From Corynebacterium propinquum DSM 44285 (GTDB lineage: Bacteria; Actinomycetota; Actinomycetes; Mycobacteriales; Mycobacteriaceae): DNA of 64,000 nt. The stretch is from assembly GCF_000375525.1 (NCBI RefSeq), contig NZ_AQXC01000002.1, positions 62,001-126,000 of the forward strand, read 5' to 3'. Shown here piece by piece: positions 53,601 to 61,317 of this stretch. A program made the position numbers and the translations under genes. The first letter of the stretch is position 1; each line of letters begins with the position of its first letter. The notes beneath the pieces are model-generated. The model was given only the letters and a program-made list of their open reading frames with translations. It was not told the origin of the DNA and did no database searches.

Positions 53601-53716
53601 ATATTCTCGACGGAAAGACGCACTTGGCAGGCGCCATCGTGGGTGAAGGTGAAGGCTGGATTACTGAACTGGAGCCCGAGCAATTGGCCGAATTGATGAG
53701 TTACCGTGAGCAGTAA
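50612..53716 (+). CDS. SNF2-family helicase-like ATPase
   Basis: SNF2/RapA-type ATPase of 1034 residues. An N-terminal ~500-residue region includes a Lys/Ala/Glu coiled coil (SKRAKKRMEKAARLAEMARL) typical of bacterial SNF2 proteins with SWIM partners. The motor has motif I LADDMGLGKTLQLLSLTAIE, Ia VVAPTSVVGNWAREAAKF, II VVLDEAQAIKNAST (DEAQ box), III LTGTPVENRLSEM, and the C-terminal helicase motifs LSLKAGGTGLNLTAASMVVH and ENQATDRAFRIGQQKNV. Such ATPases move along duplex DNA and remodel protein-DNA or recombination complexes; its client is unknown. ATG 50612 is used. Three downstream genes follow closely. Confidence 0.93.
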   Translation: MSSFLLHGLWLPVSGLSLWIEKVEGRKIVLPEQVPSGTFPPIVESLLQRRSFRNRARISLRTPKGKDVSLMVPMGLFAPEDSVKILSELEFLDNSSPAATESQRNAIAPDLYWLIRMYTGLTQFVRAGRVTVRLSYQAGEWFPQWHLATGLAERGWLSEMIAACPGILTVNNRDLADELAHHLVHWITIAQLQSLAAEPRPYPWHEFSQALLKGQPIRRGKGALLRGLNEWNDSITSVDLQLVIIVNEPPDEPHAHWPIRVQVRSGTDSPQPIRTDQLDQSSVESLRKSHLEAIRVSPMLEPNLDPVERMRRRQEDANAGDWDVYVDTEDVVAFVSSDITNLRAAGFTVMLPRAWSQMETTAKLETREVNEKATQSQLGMDKLVQYNWRLSIGDQELSDEEMSDLVNSKSGLIKLRGNWVMADTQALSRISEYMDQLSETASKRAKKRMEKAARLAEMARLAESPDADELAAEAERLRQAYNDAVKNSAGAADADGAAGEGAFTAQEVTVGDLRELALQSMADEPIEFTGSNWHASLLGGMETPAPQRVEIPNTVHAQLRDYQRRGVDWMYWMSRNNLGAVLADDMGLGKTLQLLSLTAIEKHREQSTGPTLVVAPTSVVGNWAREAAKFVPSLRILVHHGSQRATGDEFVRVATERDLVITSYGTVSRDFSALGRIEWDRVVLDEAQAIKNASTRASKSVRSLPSRHRIALTGTPVENRLSEMRSIVDFTNPGVLGSASFFRHHFAKPIERDNDEELTDRLRRLTAPFILRRLKTDPAIIDDLPEKTEEVLTVTLSDEQAALYKALVDDVQRQLETKDKGMARRGMVLASLTRMKQICNHPAHYLGDGSPVTLKGQHRSGKIEKLMELVDHAVQSGQRMLVFTQYRAFGEILQPYLSEQLGESVPFLHGGVPQQKRDRLVSDFQADDGPAVMILSLKAGGTGLNLTAASMVVHMDRWWNPAVENQATDRAFRIGQQKNVAVYKMISAGTMEESIQDILDGKTHLAGAIVGEGEGWITELEPEQLAELMSYREQ

Positions 53717-53751
53717 TCTGGCAGGAAAGCAGGCACGACACACTACAAGCT

Positions 53752-54618
53752 ATGGACAATAATCGTATGCAAGGCGGTCGATCCAAAGGCGTGAAGAATT
53801 CCGAATCGGATAACGTCATTTACGCGAATTTCGGAGCGCGGAAGCGAGTCGACAATGCTGCAGACCTGGGCCCGGTTCAGGACTCACGAAAGTTATCCCG
53901 TTCCCGCCCGCTGCAAGGCTCGGCTGGCCTAGAACTGCGCAGCATGGTGCTCGATAACGCGGATGGCGGACGCTATAAGCGTGGTATTGACTATGCACGT
54001 GGTGGTCATGTCGTCGATATCGATATTCACAACGGTGCTGCGCACGGGAAAGTCGCGGGTTCGCAAAACCAGCCATTTTCGGTACTGATTCAGCTACCAC
54101 CTCGTTCTGTTTCAGAGCTGAATTCGGTGGGAAGGCTGTTGGCGGAAACTTCCGGGGCGATGGAGCGGGTGCGTGCAGGAGAGCTTGCCGACGATGTCCT
54201 CAAAGTATTGCTAGCAGACAGCGATAGAGATATCCGCTGCTACTGCGATTGCCCCGATAGCGCGTGGATCTGTAAACATCTCGTGGCGTTCACTGAAGAA
54301 TTGGGTGCAAAACTGGATGCCGACCCTGCTGCGGTCTTTCATCTCCGCGGAATCTCACTTCGGCAACTCGAAGAAATGATCGCAGCTTCGGCACAGGAAG
54401 TTGCGCGGAAGGCGACCGAAGATGGTGCAGAAACGTTCTGGACCGGCCGAGAATTACCGGCAGTGCCTAGCCCGAAGATTGCGCCTGCGCTGGATGATTC
54501 AGACCCAGATTTGCTGCGCAAGGCGTTACGCGCAGTTAGCCACACGAATATCGATTTATTGCGGGCCGTTTCTGATATCGAAGATATGTACCATTATTTA
54601 ACTCACGAGAAATCCTAA
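53752..54618 (+). CDS. SWIM zinc-finger protein
   Basis: A 288-residue protein with a SWIM zinc finger at ~163-177: CYCDCPDSAWICKHLVAFTE holds the CxC...CxH ligands. The N-terminal part (RSMVLDNADGGRYKRGIDYA, GGHVVDIDIHNGAAHGKVAG) is the usual SWIM-protein beta domain that precedes the finger. SWIM proteins next to SNF2 ATPases are widespread in bacteria and thought to work as a pair on DNA. It starts 35 bases after the SNF2 stop, and the sbcD-like gene begins 29 bases after its own stop. Confidence 0.9.
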   Translation: MDNNRMQGGRSKGVKNSESDNVIYANFGARKRVDNAADLGPVQDSRKLSRSRPLQGSAGLELRSMVLDNADGGRYKRGIDYARGGHVVDIDIHNGAAHGKVAGSQNQPFSVLIQLPPRSVSELNSVGRLLAETSGAMERVRAGELADDVLKVLLADSDRDIRCYCDCPDSAWICKHLVAFTEELGAKLDADPAAVFHLRGISLRQLEEMIAASAQEVARKATEDGAETFWTGRELPAVPSPKIAPALDDSDPDLLRKALRAVSHTNIDLLRAVSDIEDMYHYLTHEKS

Positions 54619-54647
54619 TGTGAGAGAGTTGTGTTAACAATGTAGTC

Positions 54648-55844
54648 GTGAAGCATTCGAGCACAGAACTCAACACAGACCAATCCGTGAAATTCCTGCA
54701 TACTTCCGATTTTCAAATAGGCATGCATCGACGGTTTCTCGGCGGTGATGCCGGCGCACGTTTCGAAGAATCGCGATTGACAGCGATTGAAAGATTAGGC
54801 GAACTCGCCGAGAGCGAAGGCTGTGCGTTTATCGTTGTCGCGGGCGATGTTTTCAACGACAATTCCTTAGAACACCGCACGCTAGACCGTGCCCTAGAGA
54901 CAATGCAATCGCTCCCAGTACCGTTGTATCTTTTACCCGGCAACCATGACCCGTTGGTGGCAGATTCCATCTTTTTCCGTGCTCGCGACCATTCCAATAT
55001 TCATGTCATTGATAGCGCCGAGCCACAGGTAGTGGCAGAAGGTGTAGAGCTGGTTGGGGCACCGTTTTTGGTGAAAAACCCAGATCATGACTTGGTATCT
55101 GCTGCGTTAGAAGACCTGCAGCCGACGAACTCTATCCGCGTATTGGTCGGTCACGGGCAGGTAGAATCGCGTGGTGATGACATCAAACCCGATTTGATTG
55201 ATCTGGACCGCGTGGAAGCTGCGCTTGCTTCCGGTGTGATTGATTATCTCGCTCTTGGTGATACTCATTCCACGGCTTCACTGGGTAATACCGGCAAAGT
55301 ATGGTTTTCCGGAGCGCCGGAAACCACGGACTTTCATAAACTGGCGGATTGGGGATTTCCTGCCGACGGTGGGGAAGTCGATTCGGGAAATGTCTTGGTT
55401 GTGAGCATCAGCAAGCCCACAACGAACCCAGTGATGCAAGCAGTGGTAGACGTCGACAAGCACGCTATTGGGCAGTGGCAATTTCACGCGTTACGACCAG
55501 AGCTCGACGATGCCGCCAGCGTCGATGGCTTCGTGAACTACCTGCGTAGTTATGAAAATAAACGCCGCATGGTGGTGAAGTATTTTCTCCGCGGAGCGCT
55601 CAGCTTGACCGATACCATGCGCCTGGAACGCGAGCTGGCGGAACTTCGCCCGAGCTTTGGTGCACTGTATGAATCACAGTCTTCGCCGGGGTTGAACCTA
55701 CAGCCAGAAGCAGGAGAACTAGAAAATCTTGAGGTTAGAGGGTATGCCCGTGCTGCGTTAGAAGAATTACTCAATGCAGCCGAAAACGATGGTACGGCGC
55801 GTGATGCTCTCCAATTACTGTTTAAAATTATGAAGGAGAATTGA
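54648..55844 (+). CDS. SbcD/YhaO-like DNA repair metallophosphoesterase
   Basis: Calcineurin-like phosphoesterase of 398 residues resembling SbcD/Mre11 and the B. subtilis YhaO group. Di-metal motifs are in order: FLHTSDFQIGMHRRF, VVAGDVFNDNSLEHR, YLLPGNHDPLVADS, VLVGHGQVESRGDD and YLALGDTHSTASLGNTG. Asp-Phe-Gln replaces the usual Asp-x-His of motif I. The C-terminal ~130 residues should contact the ATPase partner. GTG 54648 is used; GTG 54687 would shorten it by 13 residues. The stop overlaps the start of the SbcC-like gene (TGATG), showing translational coupling. Confidence 0.9.
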   Translation: MKHSSTELNTDQSVKFLHTSDFQIGMHRRFLGGDAGARFEESRLTAIERLGELAESEGCAFIVVAGDVFNDNSLEHRTLDRALETMQSLPVPLYLLPGNHDPLVADSIFFRARDHSNIHVIDSAEPQVVAEGVELVGAPFLVKNPDHDLVSAALEDLQPTNSIRVLVGHGQVESRGDDIKPDLIDLDRVEAALASGVIDYLALGDTHSTASLGNTGKVWFSGAPETTDFHKLADWGFPADGGEVDSGNVLVVSISKPTTNPVMQAVVDVDKHAIGQWQFHALRPELDDAASVDGFVNYLRSYENKRRMVVKYFLRGALSLTDTMRLERELAELRPSFGALYESQSSPGLNLQPEAGELENLEVRGYARAALEELLNAAENDGTARDALQLLFKIMKEN

Positions 55845-58648
55845 TGTTGCGTATTCATTCAATACAGTTGCAGAATGTTCGCGGAATCAGACGTCTGGAT
55901 ATCACAAATCTCCCGGACACTGGCGTCGTAGTGATTCACGGGAACAATGAAGCAGGAAAATCCACTATTATGGATGCTTTACATGCATGTTTGAACTACA
56001 AATATACAAGTATTGCACAGGAGATTAGGTCCCTGGTGCCTTATGATCGAGTAGGTTGGCCGGAAATCCGGTTAGGTCTCACAATTGGGTCAAACCACTT
56101 TGAATTATATAAGGAATTTAACGATAAGAAAAAGTCTGGTAAATGTGTGCTCCAGTATTTAGATGAGAAAAAATTAACTTTGTATAATGATGAGGCTGAG
56201 AACAAACTTCAAACACTCATCAACGAATATCTCGATACTAAATTATTAGATACACTTTTTGTGCGGCAAGGAAAACTGACTCATTCTCTTGCTGTAGCCG
56301 GAATTCCTAGTGTCGAAAAATCCTTGCATTCCGGTGTTGTGAACGACGCAGACGATTCGGCTGCGGATGCAAGGAACCTCGATTCTGTGTCGGGTACCAG
56401 TTCCGGTGTGGAAGACGCACAGGAAGAATCACGGCTACTTGCGGCCGTAAACGCGGAATACGCCCGGTATTACACCGACAAAACTGGCAAGCCAGCCAAG
56501 GAACTGAAAACCGCGGAAGAACGACTTGCGGACTCTCAGGAACAACAAGATGAGGCGAAAGCCCAGCTCGAAAAGGTCTCCGAATATGTTACCGAATACG
56601 AAGAGCTGAGTGAACGAGAAAAACAGGCTGCCGATGAGATTCCGGAAGCCGAAAAAGAATTAGCCGCCGCGGAAACCACGAAGAAGAACGCGCAGACGGT
56701 ATATCAACGATTCGATGATGCCGCCGAGGCAGTCGGTAGAGCTGCGACGCAGAAAAACCTGGAAACTAAATTGCTCGAAGAGCGCAGTGGACTTGTCGAC
56801 GAACTCAAACAAGAACTAGCGCGCCGGGATGAGCTGACAAGACAACTGGGGGAAGCAGAGGACGCAGCACAGCGGGAAGCAGAATTAATTGCAGAACTAC
56901 GAGCAGCCCAGCGACGTGCTGATGCGGATTACCGGAAACAACGTGAGCGGCAGAAAATAGCCCGGGAGGCGGCGCGGGAGCTGCACAATGCGCAGCGTGC
57001 CCACGAATTACGTGAGCTGGTCAACAAAGTGACCGCAATCGATGCTGAAATCGGGGCAGTCCGTGAACAGATTGCGGCGTTGCCGTCCTATATTGACAAG
57101 GATGCCTGGCATCATCTGCGAGAACTCCACGATGACGTGGTCGTGGAACAAAAACTTGCCGTTGCGCACTCGGCTCGCTTGGAATTACGAGCGGAATCTC
57201 CGCAGACGGTGGTAGTCAATGATGGCACCGGAAGCCGTGAGATTTGTCTTGGTCAGGACTCGCACGCCGAGGAAGTAGACGAAGCCATCACGCTTGCCGA
57301 CGGCACTGCACTGCGTTTCGGTGATATTATTGCGGTTTATCGCAGTGCACAGCAGGAGCGTACAGGTGATGATTCCCCAGTGTCTGCGTTAGAACAAGCA
57401 CGGCAACGCCTGGAAGAAGAACTTGCTGTTTTGCACTGTTCGGATATAGCACACGCCGAGCAGGTATATATGAAATGCAACAACGTCGATGAGAAAATCA
57501 CGGCGTTGCGCAATCGACGTGCCGGTGTTGTCGGTGACAAAGATATCGAAAGCGTGAAACAGGAGTTGTCTGATCTACCCCAGCACGAAGGCGGTAGCGA
57601 CATTGGGGATGCTGATGAGATTGCAGCAGAACTGTCTGCTGCTGAGGCAGCTGAAGAACAAGCTCGGCAACGCCTGGAAGTATCTGCCGGTAAGCTCGCT
57701 GCTTATGACGGTCGGCCCGCTGAATCCGCAGCACTGCGTGTACGGGAACGGCGTAGCCTGGCGGAAGAACGTGTGCATGAGGCCGAGGTGAAAGTAGCGG
57801 ACCGTGCAGATGCTGCGGCGATGGAGAAACTACGTGAAAACGTTGAGCTAGCGACTCGGAAGTGGGAACAAGCAATCGCTGAGCGGGACATTGCCCAAGC
57901 CGCTGTTGATGAAGTGGATCTGCCTATGGCAGTACGCAATTGGGAAGGTGCGCAGGCTCATCTTAACCAGTTGCAGAATACAGTGCGGGAAGCGGAAAAC
58001 CGGAAACTCGCATTAAGCTCGCATATTGAAGCTGCTACTGGTGCTGCTGAGCGCTTGCAGAAAGCACAGGCGCACCTAGAAAACCATCGAGCTGATTACG
58101 CGGTTGTTGATCGCCGAGCCCAAGCGGCAGCGCGCCTGCGCGAGACGTTGCTGCAGCATCGAGAAGCAGCGCGCCTGCGGTACATGAAACCGTTTGCCCG
58201 CGAACTGGAACGTTTTGCGCAGGTAGTTTTTGGTCAGTCTGTCAGCTTTGAGCTCGACGAAAGCCTTGCAATTTCGAAACGCACGATCGGCGGCGCTGCG
58301 TTAGAAACTGAGCACTTATCCGGTGGAGCCCAGGAGCAATTGGCTCTGCTGATTCGGTTTGCTGTTGCCGCACTTACTGCCCGTGGACACCAGAGCAGTG
58401 CAGACACCAATAAACTCCTGGCTACAGATACGCTTTCGGACACTGACACGCTTCCGGCTATTCCTGTGCCCGTCATGGTTGATGATGCTCTGGGTTCTAC
58501 TGATGCACACAGGTTGAAGCTCATGGCGACATTGTTTAGCGAAATTGGTCGGCAGACGCAGGTGTTTGTCTTGACATGTATGCCGGAGCGCTATTCCCGG
58601 GTGGTGGGCGCGCGGCGGTATTCGATGCGTGAATTGACTTCCAATTAG
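55844..58648 (+). CDS. SbcC/YhaN-like SMC-family ATPase
   Basis: A 934-residue Rad50/SbcC/YhaN-type ATPase. Walker A GNNEAGKST lies at residues 33-41. A long coiled coil runs from ~180 to ~800 (for example EEYEELSEREKQAADEIPEA), and the C-terminal lobe has the signature LSGGAQEQLALLIRFAVAAL and Walker B PVMVDDALGSTDAHRLKLMA. With its neighbour it should form an SbcCD-like nuclease that trims hairpins and blocked ends. No CxxC zinc hook was noticed, placing it nearer YhaN than Rad50. AAGGAG lies five bases before ATG 55844. The stretch 56101-56220 is much more AT-rich than its surroundings. Confidence 0.91.
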   Translation: MLRIHSIQLQNVRGIRRLDITNLPDTGVVVIHGNNEAGKSTIMDALHACLNYKYTSIAQEIRSLVPYDRVGWPEIRLGLTIGSNHFELYKEFNDKKKSGKCVLQYLDEKKLTLYNDEAENKLQTLINEYLDTKLLDTLFVRQGKLTHSLAVAGIPSVEKSLHSGVVNDADDSAADARNLDSVSGTSSGVEDAQEESRLLAAVNAEYARYYTDKTGKPAKELKTAEERLADSQEQQDEAKAQLEKVSEYVTEYEELSEREKQAADEIPEAEKELAAAETTKKNAQTVYQRFDDAAEAVGRAATQKNLETKLLEERSGLVDELKQELARRDELTRQLGEAEDAAQREAELIAELRAAQRRADADYRKQRERQKIAREAARELHNAQRAHELRELVNKVTAIDAEIGAVREQIAALPSYIDKDAWHHLRELHDDVVVEQKLAVAHSARLELRAESPQTVVVNDGTGSREICLGQDSHAEEVDEAITLADGTALRFGDIIAVYRSAQQERTGDDSPVSALEQARQRLEEELAVLHCSDIAHAEQVYMKCNNVDEKITALRNRRAGVVGDKDIESVKQELSDLPQHEGGSDIGDADEIAAELSAAEAAEEQARQRLEVSAGKLAAYDGRPAESAALRVRERRSLAEERVHEAEVKVADRADAAAMEKLRENVELATRKWEQAIAERDIAQAAVDEVDLPMAVRNWEGAQAHLNQLQNTVREAENRKLALSSHIEAATGAAERLQKAQAHLENHRADYAVVDRRAQAAARLRETLLQHREAARLRYMKPFARELERFAQVVFGQSVSFELDESLAISKRTIGGAALETEHLSGGAQEQLALLIRFAVAALTARGHQSSADTNKLLATDTLSDTDTLPAIPVPVMVDDALGSTDAHRLKLMATLFSEIGRQTQVFVLTCMPERYSRVVGARRYSMRELTSN

Positions 58649-58724
58649 CTAGCTGAGTAGCCAGGTGCATAGGCATCTGGTTAACGGCTGGTTCGGTGAA
58701 ATCTGACTTGTCAACAAAATTCGT

Positions 58725-58730
58725 TAGTAT
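58725..58730 (+). promoter_or_regulatory. Putative -10 box of the MarR gene
   Basis: TAGTAT lies six bases before ATG 58737; a CTGACT about 16 bases further upstream could serve as -35. Transcription would begin at the start codon. An operator for the MarR protein itself was not recognised with confidence. Confidence 0.42.
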
Positions 58731-58736
58731 ATGTGC

Positions 58737-59258
58737 ATGGCGGAACCAGTACGTTGGCTTGATGATCATGAACAAGACCTGTGGCGTAGCATCTTGCAGG
58801 CAAACCGTAAGATCAATCGCGTTTTAGATGAGACACTGCTGAATGCTAGTGGATTGTCGACTGCGGAATACGGGGTGCTTGTCGTTCTTTCGGAAGCGCC
58901 CAATCACTGCCTGCGCTTGTGTGCGTTATGCGATGAATTGGTGTGGGACCGGTCCAGAACTTCGCACCAGATCACGCGTATGGAAAAGCGGGGGTTGCTA
59001 CGTAAAGAACGCTTCAGCGGTGACGGCCGCGGCGTCAGCGTGGTGCTCACCGATGACGGTATGCAGCGGCTGCAAAAAGCAGTGCCTGATCACGTGGAGT
59101 CTGTGCGCAGGTTGATTTTCGATCACTTACATGAGGACGATAAACCAAGCATTCAACGGTTTATGAATGCCGTGCTCGCGGTGGACAATATCCCTGGATA
59201 TGAAGCAGCCGATGGTTGTCCACCGTCTGCACCGTCTGCTCCCGGGCAGGATAATTAA
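58737..59258 (+). CDS. MarR family transcriptional regulator
   Basis: Winged-helix MarR regulator of 173 residues, normally a dimer controlling efflux or stress genes and released by small phenolic ligands or oxidation. Core: NRKINRVLDETLLNASGLST, AEYGVLVVLSEAPNHCLRLC, recognition helix SRTSHQITRMEKRGLLRKER, wing FSGDGRGVSVVLTDDGMQRL, then the dimerisation helix. Two cysteines (NHCLRLCALCDEL) near the DNA-binding domain could sense redox. ATG 58737 is preferred over ATG 58731 because of the TAGTAT box. It stands alone after the SbcC-like gene, so its target is probably elsewhere or its own promoter. Confidence 0.9.
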   Translation: MAEPVRWLDDHEQDLWRSILQANRKINRVLDETLLNASGLSTAEYGVLVVLSEAPNHCLRLCALCDELVWDRSRTSHQITRMEKRGLLRKERFSGDGRGVSVVLTDDGMQRLQKAVPDHVESVRRLIFDHLHEDDKPSIQRFMNAVLAVDNIPGYEAADGCPPSAPSAPGQDN

Positions 59259-59297
59259 CAGGCTTATGTGCGATAGAAAATGAGCTAAACGACGAAA

Positions 59298-59339
59298 GTC
59301 TCGAGAACATCGTAGAAAACAACAACGATGTCTCGAGAC
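59298..59339 (-). terminator. Long hairpin downstream of tRNA-Arg
   Basis: A 15-bp interrupted stem: 59298-59305 pairs with 59332-59339 and 59307-59313 pairs with 59325-59331, with one bulged base at 59306. It lies about ten bases past the tRNA 3' end on the minus strand and is followed there by TTTCGTCGTTT, so it probably ends the tRNA transcript. Confidence 0.6.
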
Positions 59340-59348
59340 AACACAGCG

Positions 59349-59422
59349 TGCCCCCGAAAGGGTTCGAACCTTCGACCTTCGGTACCGGAAACCGACGCTC
59401 TAATCCGCTGAGCTACGGGGGC
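59349..59422 (-). tRNA. tRNA-Arg (anticodon CCG)
   Basis: Reading the minus strand, a full cloverleaf folds: acceptor GCCCCCG/CGGGGGC, D arm GCTC/GAGC, anticodon stem TCGGT/ACCGA around loop TTCCGGT, variable loop AGGTC, and T arm GAAGG-TTCGAAC-CCTTT. Anticodon CCG reads the arginine codon CGG. CCA is not encoded. The 74-base span includes the discriminator A. It is isolated between the MarR gene and the secreted peptidase. Confidence 0.93.
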
Positions 59423-59519
59423 AATCCGGCGGAATTTACCGCGACCTAAATACTAACACCTCATCGCACATTGGCAATAATTAGCAGGTCGCGGGTGGTT
59501 CTGTGAAAAATAGGGCTGG

Positions 59520-61136
59520 TTATTGCTCGAAGTAGCCCGGTGCATCGGACTGCTGTGGGGTCTTGCCGGTCCGAAGGTAGTCTACGACGATATCGTCGAC
59601 GACTTTGTTGCCGTTGCCCACGTGACCGTGGCCTGGGCCATGAACGGTGAGAACGTGCGCGTTCATGACGTCGGCAAGAGCTTCATGGTCAGCATAGACA
59701 GTTTGTGGGTCTCCAGTGGCACTGACCTGAAGCGGTTGCACGTCAAGTTCGGCACCATCCAAGTGAGCCACTCCGGTAATCGGTGCCGCACCGTTGCAGG
59801 TGTGGCCAGCCGCCAAGCTGTAGGAATTGGCAGTAGGAATATCACTGACGACAAAGTTTGCCCACAGGTATTCCGGCAGCAACGCAGGGTTCGTTGGCGT
59901 CGTGTTTTCATTGCAGACTAATAACTGCTGTGTCGCAATCGTGGCAACTTGCGCTTGTTGGATCTTCTCAATTTCTGCATCACTGAGTTCGGTAGGCTGT
60001 TCCAGTTCAGCAAACATATCCTCGCTGCCATTGATATGTTTCGCGAGCTTGTCCCATTGCCGTGGTTGCGGAACCAACTGGTGGGTGACGATAGCGGTCA
60101 AGGATTGATCGAGGCTGGCGCCAGGAGCGAGTGCGGAACGCGTTAAATGTTCCAGCTGGGCAGAACCCTGACTCGTGGCATTGATAATTTCTGTGCCGAT
60201 TGCGCCGGACCATTCCAATCCTGCTGGTAGATCACCAATTCGGGCAGCTGGGGGCAGATTGGTGGGGTTTACTCCGGATTCCTCCAAAACCTTGTGCGAC
60301 CATGAATTATAGGCGGCTAGCGGAGTGGTGCCGAGGCCATAAGTGTCATTGCGGTCAGCCACATAGGTGAAAAAATCTGCGTAGGCGTTGTCGTATCCCC
60401 GTTTTTGTTGCGTGAGTACACCACCCCACGAAGCATAGGGGTTCATGGCGGAATCGAGGATTAACCGATCTGTATGTTGTGGGTACGCGCTTGCGTATGC
60501 AGACCCCAAGTAGGTGCCGTAGGACAGGCCTAGAATCGAGATTTCGTCGTATCCTAGAGCCTGGCGTACCCACTCCCAATCATGCGCGGTGTTCTGCGTG
60601 GTCAAGGAATCGGTGTATCCCGGTGTGGAATTCTCGCAGGTATCTTTCCAGAATCCGCCAGGGTGGGTGATGGGATTATTGGCAATGACATCTCGGGGTT
60701 CATCGCAGCGCACTGGCGTAGAACCCGGTAGGCCGCGTGGCTGGACGACGATACGGTCCCATTCTTGGGTGATGCCTTCCGGCCATTCGAACATGTCACC
60801 GGCGAAGTAAGAATAACCGTCTCCGCCAGGTCCGCCCGGGTTGCCGAATAATGCACCGCGCGAGCTTCCAGAAGCTTTCTGCCGGACAAAGCCGACGGAG
60901 ATGGTGCCAGCTTCTGGGTTGTCGTGGTAGGTGGGAACGTCGATGCGGCCGCATTCTGCGTTGTCGTCGGTAACCTGCGCGGGGCAGTCTTCCCAGGTAA
61001 TTTCCGCATTGCGTGCGGGGTGTTGTGCGATGCCGGCGTGTGCTGTTAACGGTTGGAACAACGCAACGGAAGCGCCCAGGCAAGCAACGCTGGCGATAGT
61101 GGTACGGCTCCGTTGAAAAAATGGTATCGAGCGCAC
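59520..61136 (-). CDS. Secreted alpha/beta-hydrolase peptidase (tripeptidyl aminopeptidase type)
   Basis: Exported serine hydrolase of about 538 residues similar to actinobacterial tripeptidyl/prolyl aminopeptidases. Signal peptide: VRSIPFFQRSRTTIASVACL, then a hydrophobic stretch ending LTAHAG. Mature motifs: GALFGNPGGPGGDGYSYFAG (oxyanion loop), SILGLSYGTYLGSAYASAYP with the nucleophile Ser, and the C-terminal TVHGPGHGHVGNGN with the catalytic His. GTG 61136 is chosen: GGAAGG lies about eight bases upstream and it places the signal peptide at the N-terminus, unlike the longer frame to 61268. It is divergent from argS. Confidence 0.88.
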   Translation of the reverse strand: MRSIPFFQRSRTTIASVACLGASVALFQPLTAHAGIAQHPARNAEITWEDCPAQVTDDNAECGRIDVPTYHDNPEAGTISVGFVRQKASGSSRGALFGNPGGPGGDGYSYFAGDMFEWPEGITQEWDRIVVQPRGLPGSTPVRCDEPRDVIANNPITHPGGFWKDTCENSTPGYTDSLTTQNTAHDWEWVRQALGYDEISILGLSYGTYLGSAYASAYPQHTDRLILDSAMNPYASWGGVLTQQKRGYDNAYADFFTYVADRNDTYGLGTTPLAAYNSWSHKVLEESGVNPTNLPPAARIGDLPAGLEWSGAIGTEIINATSQGSAQLEHLTRSALAPGASLDQSLTAIVTHQLVPQPRQWDKLAKHINGSEDMFAELEQPTELSDAEIEKIQQAQVATIATQQLLVCNENTTPTNPALLPEYLWANFVVSDIPTANSYSLAAGHTCNGAAPITGVAHLDGAELDVQPLQVSATGDPQTVYADHEALADVMNAHVLTVHGPGHGHVGNGNKVVDDIVVDYLRTGKTPQQSDAPGYFEQ

Positions 61137-61303
61137 TGGCAAGTCCTTCCAAGAAGTGACGAAAGTGAAAATAGTTACTTCATGCGATGCTAGCGGTTTA
61201 AGTTGTGCGGGGTGCCGGGAAACGCCGGGCACCTCACGATCGTTCTGTGTCTGTCGAAAAATGTTCAAATTGCCTGGTTTCTTTAGCCAGGTTGCTTGTC
61301 TAT

Positions 61304-61309
61304 TACACT
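61304..61309 (+). promoter_or_regulatory. Putative -10 box of argS-lysA
   Basis: TACACT lies eight bases before ATG 61318, with TTTAGC about 16 bases upstream as a possible -35. The AAGGAG between them is only two bases from the ATG, too close for normal use, so argS may be leaderless. Confidence 0.38.
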
Positions 61310-61317
61310 AAGGAGCT

